Shown here one piece after another: positions 25,614-33,673 of a stretch of 64,000 bases of DNA. The position numbers and the translations under genes are program-made. The notes below the pieces were generated by a model. That model was not told where the DNA came from, searched no databases, and saw only the letters and a program-made list of their open reading frames with translations. Numbering within the stretch: the first letter of the stretch is position 1; each line of letters starts with the position of its first letter. The DNA comes from Streptomyces sp. NBC_00249 (GTDB lineage Bacteria > Actinomycetota > Actinomycetes > Streptomycetales > Streptomycetaceae). The stretch lies in contig NZ_JAPEMV010000001.1 in the NCBI RefSeq assembly GCF_026342355.1, positions 806,001 to 870,000 on the forward strand, given 5' to 3'.

Positions 25614-27059
25614 TCACTTGTCGCGCAGCATGTACGGCTGGTTGCCGGCGATCTCGCCGTCGTAGGCCCGGATCAGGCCGTTGACCCGTTCCCGGTGGTG
25701 GGCCATGGCGCCGCGCAGGCTGTCGGAGTACGCCTGGGGGGCGTGGGACAGCGGGTAGTCGTACGAATCGTCCAGCCAGGACAGTTCGACCCAGCTGTCG
25801 GGGACGTCGTGGGGGGACGCCGGTCCGCGTCCGTCGAGCGTCGGGATGACGTCGTGCTTGTTGACCAGGCTGATCACCCGGGTGGTGTGGTCGGCGGGCC
25901 GCTTGGCGTCGACCGGCGAGCCGACGGCGATCACGTGGGTGAGGCGGTACGTCGCGGAGAACTCCGGGTCCGAGGCCAGGTTCATCGCGGTGATCCCGCC
26001 CAGGCTGTGCCCGACGATCATGAGGTCGGACCCGACCGGTACGCCCGCCCGCAGCAGGAGGTCGCGGGCGGCGCGGGTATAGGTGGTGTCGGTGTGCAGG
26101 AAGCCGTCGAAGACGCCGACGAGGTCCTGGGGGGTGCTGTTGCTGAGCAGGACGAAGCTGGTTCCGGGCAGCAGGAGCACGTGCCGGACGGCGCCGTCGG
26201 CGCAGTGGACGCGGCGCAGCAGGGCCAGGCCGTGGTTGCCGAGGGCGCCGATGTCGTTGACGTAGCTGACGATGTCGTTGGCGGAGGTGGTCAGGACCTT
26301 GGCGAGGATGGAGTCCGGTGCGGTCCGCTCGGCTCGGCCGGGGCCGGGGTTGAGGAACCTGACCAGGGAACCCGGCAGTCCGAGGAAGGGGTCGGTGGTG
26401 GGCACTCCCCCGGCGAGGGTCACCCAGGAGAAGGCGTCGTTGACCGGGTTCTCGTCGAGCAGGCCGAGCAGCGCGAGGAGTTCCATCATGACGGGGCTGA
26501 GGGTGGTGAGGGCGCGGGTGATGCCGAGCAGTTCGACCAGGCCGCGCAGGGCGCGGAGCGCTTCGAGCCGCTTCCCGGCCACCATCGCGTCCGTCAGGCG
26601 GCGGGCCGCCGGGGTGTCCAGGTTGGGGTGCGCGGAGGCCGCCGCGCTGATCCGCAGGGCGAAGGCGTCCACGGCCATGGCCACCTTGGCGGGCCGGCGG
26701 TACGTCATGTTCCCGGCAGTCCTGGCCAGTTCGCCGATCAGGCCGCCGTTGGCGCCGAAGCCCAGGCCGGAGGGACTGGTGAGGGCCTTGGCGCAGGACA
26801 CCGCCGTACCCAGCGCCCAGACGGGGCGGCGCAGGGCTTCCAGCCCGAAGCGCCAGCTGCCGAGCGCGCCGGTGAGTTCCGCGCCGGCCTGGCGGGCGGT
26901 GAGCGCCGCGTCGGCCAGCAGGACCGAGGCCGCGATCAGCAGCTCGGCGTCGGTCCGTCCGGGCTCGGCGGGGGCGGCCGGGGTGTTCTGTGCGGGGGGC
27001 TCCGGTTTCCGCCGCTCGGGAAGGTGCCGCGCCGCTTCGTCGACCACCTGAGGGGTCAC
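25614..27059 (-). CDS. alpha/beta hydrolase (lipase-like) with helical N-terminus
   Basis: A 481-residue protein. The first 230 residues are predicted helical and Ala/Leu rich. A central segment is LLDENPVNDAFSW, and the C-terminal half is an alpha/beta hydrolase with nucleophile elbow IVGHSLGG (Ser), then ITAMNLASDPEF and VIAVGSPVDA; Asp in NKHDVIPTLD and a late His (HAPQAY or AHHRE) may complete the triad. A lipase or esterase reaction is inferred; no signal peptide. The GTG at 27059 has GAGAGG seven bases upstream. The truncated gene at the right window edge is a clear paralogue, and both sit beside a P450-type gene, so the pairing looks functional. Confidence 0.8.
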   Translation of the reverse strand: MTPQVVDEAARHLPERRKPEPPAQNTPAAPAEPGRTDAELLIAASVLLADAALTARQAGAELTGALGSWRFGLEALRRPVWALGTAVSCAKALTSPSGLGFGANGGLIGELARTAGNMTYRRPAKVAMAVDAFALRISAAASAHPNLDTPAARRLTDAMVAGKRLEALRALRGLVELLGITRALTTLSPVMMELLALLGLLDENPVNDAFSWVTLAGGVPTTDPFLGLPGSLVRFLNPGPGRAERTAPDSILAKVLTTSANDIVSYVNDIGALGNHGLALLRRVHCADGAVRHVLLLPGTSFVLLSNSTPQDLVGVFDGFLHTDTTYTRAARDLLLRAGVPVGSDLMIVGHSLGGITAMNLASDPEFSATYRLTHVIAVGSPVDAKRPADHTTRVISLVNKHDVIPTLDGRGPASPHDVPDSWVELSWLDDSYDYPLSHAPQAYSDSLRGAMAHHRERVNGLIRAYDGEIAGNQPYMLRDK

Positions 27060-27313
27060 TTGCCCGCCTCTCGTCCGTGTCCGCCGGGTGCGCAGGCATG
27101 GTGGCACCGAATCCGGCCACCGCGGCGCCCACGTCACCCCGCGCACCCCGGGGGGAATTCCGGTACACCCCTGTCCCCACCGGCCCGCGCCCGTACACGG
27201 CCCCCCGAGAGAACCGGGGGTGAGCCCTCCGACCCCGGGTTGACGTGGGGCGTTCGGGGGCGCGGCGGCCGGAGCCGGTCACCTCCGCCCGGGCCGCCTC
27301 CGCGGAGGACCGC

Positions 27314-28237
27314 TCATCTCCCGGCGGCTTCCCCGGACAGGGCGTCCGCCGCTCGCGGGCGGGTCGCGTACGGGAGGATCTCGCGCAGGAGCCCGCGGGG
27401 GTGGCCGCGCCTGCGCCATTCCCTGGGGTAGCCGATCGAGACCTCCTCGAAGCGCACCCCGTCGTACCAGGTGGTGCGGGGGACGTGGAGGTGGCCGTAG
27501 ACGACGGCCGCGACGTTGAAGCGGCGGTGCCAGTCGGCGGTGAGTTCGGTCCCGCACCACTGGGCGAACTGCGGGTGCCACAGCACCGACGTGGGCTCGC
27601 GCACGAGCGGCCAGTGGCCGACGAGCACCAGCGGGACGGACCGGTCGTGGGCGGCGAGCCGGCGTTCGGCCTCGGCGACCCGGGCCCGGCACCAGTCCTC
27701 CCGGGAGGGGTACGGGTCCGGGTGGAGCATGTACTCGTCGGTGCAGACGATGCCCGCCTCCCGGGCGCGGGCGAGGGACTCCTCCTTGGTCGCCGTCCCC
27801 TCGACCCGGAAGGTGTAGTCGTAGAGGAGGAACAGCGGCGCCACGGCGACCGGTCCTCCCGGGCCCCGCCACACGCGGAAGGGGTCCTCCGGTGTGCTCA
27901 CGCCCAGGCGCCGGCAGCTCTCGACGAGGCGCTCGTACCTCGCCCGTCCCCGCAGTTGTACGGGGTCCTTGGCCGGGGTCCACAGTTCGTGGTTGCCGGG
28001 GGTCCACACCACGTGGGCGAAGCGTTCGGCGAGCAGTCCGAGCGCCCATTCCACGTCGTCGAGCCGTTCGGCGACGTCTCCGGCGACGATGAGCCAGTCC
28101 TGGTCCCCGGACGGGCGCAGCGACTCGACGATCGGCCGGTTCTCGGCCATGCCCACGTGCAGGTCGCTGACCGCGAGGAGCCTGCCCGTGCCTCCTGCTC
28201 CGGGCGCCGCCGCACCGGGGCCGTTCGGATGGTTCAT
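27314..28237 (-). CDS. calcineurin-like metallophosphoesterase
   Basis: A 307-residue phosphoesterase with the full two-metal motif set: SDLHVG (D-x-H), AGDVAE (GD), PGNHELW (GNHE), VLVGHWP (GH) and YGHLH (GHxH). It hydrolyses a phosphomonoester or diester, substrate unknown. I chose the ATG at 28237 because the first beta strand (LLAVSDLHVG) begins soon after; the frame is open upstream into low-complexity sequence and no strong Shine-Dalgarno decides. It is transcribed away from the DUF4142/DUF1996 pair. A 254-base gap separates its stop from the hydrolase downstream. Confidence 0.9.
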   Translation of the reverse strand: MNHPNGPGAAAPGAGGTGRLLAVSDLHVGMAENRPIVESLRPSGDQDWLIVAGDVAERLDDVEWALGLLAERFAHVVWTPGNHELWTPAKDPVQLRGRARYERLVESCRRLGVSTPEDPFRVWRGPGGPVAVAPLFLLYDYTFRVEGTATKEESLARAREAGIVCTDEYMLHPDPYPSREDWCRARVAEAERRLAAHDRSVPLVLVGHWPLVREPTSVLWHPQFAQWCGTELTADWHRRFNVAAVVYGHLHVPRTTWYDGVRFEEVSIGYPREWRRRGHPRGLLREILPYATRPRAADALSGEAAGR

Positions 28238-28566
28238 CGAGGCGGGTTCCCGTTCTGTCGGCGGTCGGGGACGCGGCAAGATACCAGCCTTCCGGGAGCT
28301 TGCCCGGATGTTTATCCGATGGTGATGGTCCTGCGGCAGCGGTACCCCGTGTGGCACTAGCGTCCCGTGGCACCTCAGGAGTGCGGGTGCGCACCGCTCG
28401 GTACGGGCGGCGCTCGCGGTCCCCGCGGTCCGGGACCCGGTGTCCCGGTGTGCCCGGGGAGCCGCTCACCCACGTACCCACGGCTGTTCACGTCCGCACC
28501 CGGCCCGTGGACCCGTGGACCCGCGGGCCCCGCGGCTCCTGTTCGCCCCTGGAGCAAGGAGGCACT
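28238..28566. other. divergent intergenic region with low-complexity GC-rich repeats
   Basis: About 330 bases between the metallophosphoesterase and DUF4142 genes. From 28430 it is rich in short repeated CCCGGTG and CCGTGGACC units (for example CCGTGGACCCGTGGACC near 28505) that can fold on themselves. No gene was found. Promoters for both neighbours are expected here, but no clear hexamer pair stood out. Confidence 0.4.
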
Positions 28567-29304
28567 GTGCTGTCATTCCGGCGACGAACCGTCAGCGGCT
28601 TGTCGGTGGCCACCAGATACACGATCGGAAGCGGGCTGGTCATCACCGCGCTCGCCGTCACGCTGATCGCGCTGCTGATCCCCGTGTCCAAGTTCGGCGA
28701 CCGGGCCTCCGCCGCGAACGCGGCCCCGGCCGGCAAGCTGCCGGCCGCCGATGACGACGGCGGCGGGGTCATGAGCACGGCGTACGGGCCGTTGACCGCC
28801 GCGGACCGGGACTTCGTCCGCAAGGTACGGCTCGCCGGGCTGTGGGAGCTGCCCGCCGGACGGCAGGCCCAGCAGCGCGGGACGCGCGCCTCGGTGCGCA
28901 CCGCCGGGGAGCACCTGGTCGAGGGCCACACCGAACTGGACCGCCAGGTCCTCCAGGTGGGACAGGCGCTCGGCATGGACCTGCCCAACCAGCCGTCCGC
29001 CCAACAGCAGGACTGGCTGGCGCAGTTGAGCCGGGCGCCCGCGAACGAGTACGAGCGGCTGTTCATCCAGCTGCTGCGCCGCGCGCACGGCAAGGTCTTC
29101 GCGCTGCTGGCGCAGATCCGGGCGCAGACCCGCAACTCCATGGTGCGCGCCCTGGCGACCTCGGCCAACGCGACCGTCCTGGACCACATCTCGGTCCTGG
29201 AGGAGAGCGGGCTGGTCGATTTCGACACGCTCTCGGACGCCTCCGCCGCGCCGTCCCACCACCAGGGGGCCCCGGCCCCCTCCGATGTCCGACCGACGAA
29301 GTGA
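28567..29304 (+). CDS. DUF4142 secreted/anchored protein
   Basis: A 245-residue protein with one N-terminal hydrophobic segment (about residues 20-43, SGLVITALAVTLIALLIPV) and an extracytoplasmic four-helix DUF4142 domain (LTAADRDFVRKVRLAGLWELPAG, then GTRASVRTAGEHLVEGHTELD and ERLFIQLLRRAHGKVFALLA). DUF4142 is a ferritin-like helical family of unknown function found in bacterial envelopes. The GTG at 28567 has AAGGAGG four bases upstream. It lies 14 bases before the DUF1996 gene, so the two secreted proteins are probably made together. Confidence 0.88.
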   Translation: MLSFRRRTVSGLSVATRYTIGSGLVITALAVTLIALLIPVSKFGDRASAANAAPAGKLPAADDDGGGVMSTAYGPLTAADRDFVRKVRLAGLWELPAGRQAQQRGTRASVRTAGEHLVEGHTELDRQVLQVGQALGMDLPNQPSAQQQDWLAQLSRAPANEYERLFIQLLRRAHGKVFALLAQIRAQTRNSMVRALATSANATVLDHISVLEESGLVDFDTLSDASAAPSHHQGAPAPSDVRPTK

Positions 29305-29318
29305 AGTGACGTGATCTG

Positions 29319-30674
29319 ATGAGTCAACAGGACCACAGGCGACCGAGGTTGTCGAAGAAACTCGTGGCGGTGACCTCCGCGCTGCTGCTCGGCGCCGGTG
29401 CGGTCGCCGTGATCGCGGGCAACGCGTCCGCCGGGCAGGACGCCTCGCGCACGGGCCGGGCGACGGCCACGATCGACTGCCCGGACGTGGGCGACAAGCT
29501 GACCTCCGTCCCCGAGCAGGCCAGGGCCGAGGTCGACCGGAACCTCGCCGAGCTGGACGTCCAGGTCGCCGACGCCTACCGGCGGCTGTCCGGCGGCACC
29601 TCCAAGGAGTCCCTCCTGGGCGAGCTCCGCCAGCAGCGCGGCTCGACCATCGGCCGGGTGTCCGACGCGATAGTCCGCTCCGGCGGGGGCCGGCAGGGGC
29701 TGGACGGCCTGAGCGGATGCGCGATGAAGGAGGCGCCCTCGGAGGAGGACACGGCGGCCGATCCGGCCGCGGCCCGCAGCCTCGGGCAGAAGGGCGGGCC
29801 GGCCCGGAGCGACTTCGTCGCGATCGGCAAGGTCAAGCCGAACGTCCGTACCCCCGCGCCGCAACGCGGCGCGACCAACGGCTCGTTCAGCTCCGAGTGC
29901 GGCCGCAACGAGAACGGCCACTTCAACCCCGACAACGTCATCGTCGCGCCCGGTGTCTCCAACGGGGCGCACCACATGCACGACTACGTCGGCAACAAGT
30001 CCACGGACGCCTTCTCCACCAACGACAGCCTCGCGGCCTCCGGCACCACCTGCGGCAACGGCGACCAGTCCACCTACTACTGGCCGGTGCTGCGGCTGCG
30101 CGACGGCAAGGCGGAGCGGGACGCGAAGGCCCCCGGCGGCGGGCAGGACGCCAACGTGGGCACGATCCTGCGGCCGAAGACGGTCACGACCACCTTCAAG
30201 GGGAGTCCCGTGGGCCAGGTCAAGGCCATGCCCCGGTTCCTGCGGATCATCACGGGTGACGCCAAGGCCTTCGCCAACGGCACGGCCAACGCCAACGCCT
30301 CCTGGAGCTGCACCGGTTTCGAGGACCGCCAGCTCAAGGACAAGTACCCGGTGTGCCCGAAGGGCAGCGACGTGGTGCGCACCTTCACCTTCCAGAGCTG
30401 CTGGGACGGGCGCAACACCGACAGCGCCAACCACCGCACGCACATGGCCTTCCCCGACGGCAACGGCCGCTGCAAGAAGGGCTTCACCGCCGTCCCGCAG
30501 CTGGTGCAGCGGATCACCTACGGGGTCGCGCCCGGCGCGCGCTTCGCGGTGGACAGCTTCCCCGAGCAGCTGCACAAGCCCGTCACCGACCACGGCGACT
30601 TCATCAACGTCATGTCGAACGGCCTGATGAGGAAGGCGGTGGACTGCATCAACGGCGGGCGCACCTGCCGCTGA
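29319..30674 (+). CDS. secreted DUF1996 protein
   Basis: A 451-residue exported protein with a signal peptide at residues 14-38 (LVAVTSALLLGAGAVAVIAGNASA). A coiled region (60-120) precedes the DUF1996 domain, recognised by VAPGVSNGAHHMHDYVGNKST, YYWPVLRL, FTFQSCWDGRNTDSANHRTHMAFP and CKKGFTAVPQLVQRITY. The several His and Cys residues could bind metal or form disulfides. DUF1996 proteins occur in fungi and streptomycetes with no proven activity, though they are often found with carbohydrate-related secretion. Two terminator hairpins follow. The Shine-Dalgarno is weak, and co-translation with DUF4142 is likely. Confidence 0.88.
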   Translation: MSQQDHRRPRLSKKLVAVTSALLLGAGAVAVIAGNASAGQDASRTGRATATIDCPDVGDKLTSVPEQARAEVDRNLAELDVQVADAYRRLSGGTSKESLLGELRQQRGSTIGRVSDAIVRSGGGRQGLDGLSGCAMKEAPSEEDTAADPAAARSLGQKGGPARSDFVAIGKVKPNVRTPAPQRGATNGSFSSECGRNENGHFNPDNVIVAPGVSNGAHHMHDYVGNKSTDAFSTNDSLAASGTTCGNGDQSTYYWPVLRLRDGKAERDAKAPGGGQDANVGTILRPKTVTTTFKGSPVGQVKAMPRFLRIITGDAKAFANGTANANASWSCTGFEDRQLKDKYPVCPKGSDVVRTFTFQSCWDGRNTDSANHRTHMAFPDGNGRCKKGFTAVPQLVQRITYGVAPGARFAVDSFPEQLHKPVTDHGDFINVMSNGLMRKAVDCINGGRTCR

Positions 30675-30751
30675 CCCCCAGCCCCCGCTCCCCCTGCTCC
30701 CGGGGCCGGGCACTCCCCCTCCCCATCCACCGTGCCCGTCCCGGGAAAGGT

Positions 30752-30788
30752 GCCGGCCCGAAGCCCGCTCGGCGGACTTCGGGCCGGC
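30752..30788 (+). terminator. terminator after DUF1996
   Basis: A 12-base-pair perfect stem (30752-30763 with 30777-30788), extended inside the loop by CCGC/GCGG pairing, 78 bases after the DUF1996 stop. Confidence 0.7.
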
Positions 30789-30853
30789 GTCGCGCCCGCG
30801 CGTGGTGCCGTACGCGTACGGGGTCCCCCGCGCCGTACGGGTCCTGCGCACGA

Positions 30854-30893
30854 CAGCGGCCCGGCGCCCGTCGTGACGGGTGCCGGGCCGCTG
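30854..30893. terminator. strong hairpin between convergent genes
   Basis: A 19-base arm (30854-30872) pairs with 30875-30893 with one G-T pair; tip pairs must open to form a loop. It lies between the convergent DUF1996 and PucR genes and could stop transcripts from both sides. Confidence 0.7.
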
Positions 30894-30900
30894 CCGCGCG

Positions 30901-30957
30901 GTCAGGGATCAGGGTCAGGGATCAGGGTCAGGGATCAGGGCTCAGGGCTCAGGGCTC
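30901..30957. repeat. short tandem repeat at the 3' end of the PucR gene
   Basis: Three copies of TCAGGGATCAGGG (13 bases, 30902-30940) are followed by CTCAGGG copies, ending at the TGA of the PucR gene. This is a simple tandem repeat without spacers. Confidence 0.75.
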
Positions 30958-32233
30958 ACAGGCCGTTGACGCGGGCCATCCTTCCGACGACCAGCGGGGT
31001 GAAGTCGGCGGTGACCACGCGTCCGCCGCGGCGGCCCGCCCGCGAGTGCTGGCGTCGTACCTGGGCCATCAGGCGGCGGCTGCGCAGGGCCATCTCCAGC
31101 TCGAACCGGGTGCGCGGGTCGCGCAGTCCGGGCCCGAAGAGCTTCTCCAGCTGCCGCATCCGGTACCGCACGGTCTGCGGATGGACGCTGAGGGCCTTGG
31201 CCGCCTCCGGGGCTCCGCCGCCCTCCAGCCAGGCGAGCAGGGTCACCTCCAGCCGCTCGCTCTGGCGGGGGGTGAGATCCGCCAGGGGACGCAGCCAGCG
31301 GGCGGCCAGTGCGTGGGCGAGGGGTTCGTCCTGGAGCAGCAGGAGGGTGGAGAGGTGGTCGTCGACGAACACGGCCCGGGCGTCCAGGCTTCCGCGCGAG
31401 GGGGTCAGGGCGAGCAGGCGCAGCGCCCAGCGCAGCGAGGACGCGGCGTCCCGCAGGGGTACCGCGTGGCCGACGGCCGCGGCCCGGCCGCGCAGCGGGA
31501 GTTCGAGCGCGGCCCGGCCGTCCGGGTCGTGGCTCGGCAGCAGCAGGCAGGGGCGGCCGCCGAACATCCCGGGGAGGGCGTCCTCCAGTACGGCGGCCAG
31601 TTGCTGCGTCTCGCCGGGGGTGGCCAGGGCGACGGCCCGTACGGAGGCGGGCAGGGGCCAGCCGGCGGTTTCCGCGAGCTCGGTGAGGGAGCTCTCGGAC
31701 GCGACCCGGTCGTCGGTGAGGGCCTGGAAGAGGTCCTGGCGGGCCCGGTCGGTCGGGGCGGGTGCCGGCGGACGCTCCGGATGCCCGCCGGCGCGGGCCG
31801 CCGCCGCCTCCCGTCCGCCCTGCTGGGGGACGGCCGCGAGCATCTTGCCTTCCGCCCGGACGGCGGCGGGGACGGGCCCGCCGCCGTGGACGGACCCGAG
31901 CGCGCTCTCGCGGACCTCCTCGCGCACCTCCCGGTGGCGGTCGCCCTCGACGTCCTCCTGGCGGCCGTCGTGCCGGTCCTCCTCCCCTTCTCCCTCCCCT
32001 TCTTCCTGGGTGTCCTCCTGGTAGCCGAGGACGGTCAGCAGTGCCGCTTCCACCCTCTGTCTGAGCAACTCGTCGCCGATGGCATCGTTGTCATCGATAA
32101 GGGCGGAAAATTCCGGAATTCCATGCAGAAGTTCCTCCACTATCTCGGCCGCCATCCCGGGGAGTTCCCTGCGCAGGACGCGGGTCCACTCGCCTCGGGG
32201 GCGGGACCAGATGCGGTTCAGAAGTTCGCACAT
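30956..32233 (-). CDS. PucR/CdaR-type transcriptional regulator
   Basis: A 425-residue regulator. The C-terminal helix-turn-helix of PucR proteins is clear: TLLAWLEGGGAPEAAKALSVHPQTVRYRMRQLEKLFG, followed by DPRTRFELEMAL. The central region (about 170-320) is the GGDEF-like PucR domain. Residues 72-105 form a highly charged stretch rich in Glu, Asp, Arg and His (EEGEGEGEEDRHD) not usual for the family. The ATG at 32233 has GAGG six bases upstream. It is divergent from the cytochrome/NuoF/lipoprotein operon, which makes it the leading candidate regulator of that operon. Confidence 0.87.
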   Translation of the reverse strand: MCELLNRIWSRPRGEWTRVLRRELPGMAAEIVEELLHGIPEFSALIDDNDAIGDELLRQRVEAALLTVLGYQEDTQEEGEGEGEEDRHDGRQEDVEGDRHREVREEVRESALGSVHGGGPVPAAVRAEGKMLAAVPQQGGREAAAARAGGHPERPPAPAPTDRARQDLFQALTDDRVASESSLTELAETAGWPLPASVRAVALATPGETQQLAAVLEDALPGMFGGRPCLLLPSHDPDGRAALELPLRGRAAAVGHAVPLRDAASSLRWALRLLALTPSRGSLDARAVFVDDHLSTLLLLQDEPLAHALAARWLRPLADLTPRQSERLEVTLLAWLEGGGAPEAAKALSVHPQTVRYRMRQLEKLFGPGLRDPRTRFELEMALRSRRLMAQVRRQHSRAGRRGGRVVTADFTPLVVGRMARVNGL

Positions 32234-32503
32234 CGTTGCCTCGTTCTTGCCGGGGTAAGGCCTGTCCGCCGGAGGCGGGACGGGCCCCACCGAGGTTGCC
32301 TGTCTCGCGAACAACCTTGTGTGCCAAGAGAGTTGCAGCCACCGCACCCCCTTCTGGAGGGATTCGGCCACTTTCGGTCCCGCGGTTTTGCCTTGTTTTT
32401 GCCGTCGGTGACGCGTAGTCGGCGGACGGCGCGGTGGCCTGTCACAACCCCCACTGGAGGGGAATCTTCCGGCGTTGTTCGATGTGCCGGAGACGGGGCG
32501 CGA

Positions 32504-32528
32504 GAAATTATCACGTTTCGATAAATTC
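32504..32528. promoter_or_regulatory. imperfect A/T-rich palindrome in divergent region
   Basis: GAAATTATC (32504-32512) and GATAAATTC (32520-32528) are inverted with one mismatch, in an A/T-rich island within 460 bases of otherwise GC-rich sequence between the PucR gene and the cytochrome gene. It is suited to a dimeric regulator or a promoter. No other gene was seen in this gap. Confidence 0.35.
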
Positions 32529-32695
32529 CGTGGAGATGCCGTGTGCCTCCACGATGCTGCTGCACTCCGGCCCCGAGCCCCTCCTTCTCGGCCCGGCGCG
32601 GGAATTCCACAGCGCCGACGGCCACCACCGACGACAACCCCCGGGTGCCGAGCGCCAGGTGGAGTGCTCGGAGCCCGGGTGCACAGGAGAACTGG

Positions 32696-33673
32696 ATGCC
32701 CCTGACCCAGCCGCACATGCCCCGCTCGCACAGAGCCCGAAGCAGGAGTCGTCACGCGGCGGCGGCGGCCCCGGCCGCCGGGAAACGGGCCGTCCGGCGG
32801 CCCTCGCTGCTGCCCGCCGACGGCAGGCTCCGCCCGAGCGTGGTCTGCGCCGCCGCCGCGGCCCTCGTCTCCCTCCTCGTGGCCGCCCGGGCGGGCGCCC
32901 TGACCCGGGTGTGGGAGTTCCTCGACTACGGGGCGGGCGTGCTCTCCCTCGTCAGCCTCACGGCCACCGTCCTGTGGGGCCTGGCCGCCACCGACCGGGT
33001 GGTACTGGGCTCGGGACACCGCCTGCTCGCGCAGGCCGCGCACCGCGGTCTGGCCGTGGCGGGCCTGGCCTTCCTCGCCCTGCACATCTGGGTGAAGGTC
33101 GCGCTGCGGCAGACCTCCGCGGCCGCCGCCGCGGTGCCGTTCGCGGACGCGGACCGGCCGGTGGTCATCGGCCTCGGCACACTGGCCGGATATCTCTTCG
33201 TGTCCGTCGCCGTCTCCGGGGCCGTGCGTAGTGTCTTCGCGACCAAGAGCCGCTCGCTGTGGTGGCGGGCCCTGCACATCGGGGCGTACCCGGCGTGGGG
33301 CGCCTCGCTCGTGCACGGGCTGAAGGCCGGCCGTCCGGCCGACGCCTGGGTGACCGCGGCCTACGCCCTGTGCCTGGCCGGGGTCGCCGGCGTGCTGGCG
33401 CTGCGCATCAGGTCCCGCAGGGCCGGCGCGGGCGCGCCCGCCCGGCCGGCGGCCCCCGCCCCGCGGCAGCCCCAGGTGCGGACGTACTCCGTCGGCGACG
33501 CCCCGCTGGTGGAGGTGCTCGCCGCCGCGGGGCCGCGTCCGGCGCGGGCTGCGGCCCTCGACGGCGGCCGGCGGTCCGCGCCGCGCCGCTACGGCGAGCC
33601 GGACCCGGGCGGCGCCGGGCCGGTCCTGGAGGAACCCACGCGGCGGCTCGTCGCCCGTAAGGGGCGGGCGTGA
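32696..33673 (+). CDS. bis-heme membrane cytochrome (ferric-reductase-like transmembrane domain)
   Basis: A 325-residue membrane protein with a basic cytoplasmic N-terminus and about six hydrophobic helices: 47-65, 75-98, 115-135, 155-175, 190-208 and 217-236. Two histidine pairs, His116/His130 and His194/His207, are spaced 14 and 13 residues within adjacent helices, the pattern that binds two stacked hemes in ferric reductases and NADPH oxidases. No FAD or NADPH domain is attached, so electrons must come from another protein, presumably the NuoF-ferredoxin fusion that overlaps its stop by four bases. The soluble C-terminal 80 residues are Pro/Ala rich. The ATG at 32696 follows AGGAGA by six bases. 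Confidence 0.8.
   Translation: MPLTQPHMPRSHRARSRSRHAAAAAPAAGKRAVRRPSLLPADGRLRPSVVCAAAAALVSLLVAARAGALTRVWEFLDYGAGVLSLVSLTATVLWGLAATDRVVLGSGHRLLAQAAHRGLAVAGLAFLALHIWVKVALRQTSAAAAAVPFADADRPVVIGLGTLAGYLFVSVAVSGAVRSVFATKSRSLWWRALHIGAYPAWGASLVHGLKAGRPADAWVTAAYALCLAGVAGVLALRIRSRRAGAGAPARPAAPAPRQPQVRTYSVGDAPLVEVLAAAGPRPARAAALDGGRRSAPRRYGEPDPGGAGPVLEEPTRRLVARKGRA

Noticed and set aside
30901..30957. CRISPR array
   Set aside because: The repeats are 13 and 7 bases with no spacers and no cas genes nearby; it is a simple tandem repeat.
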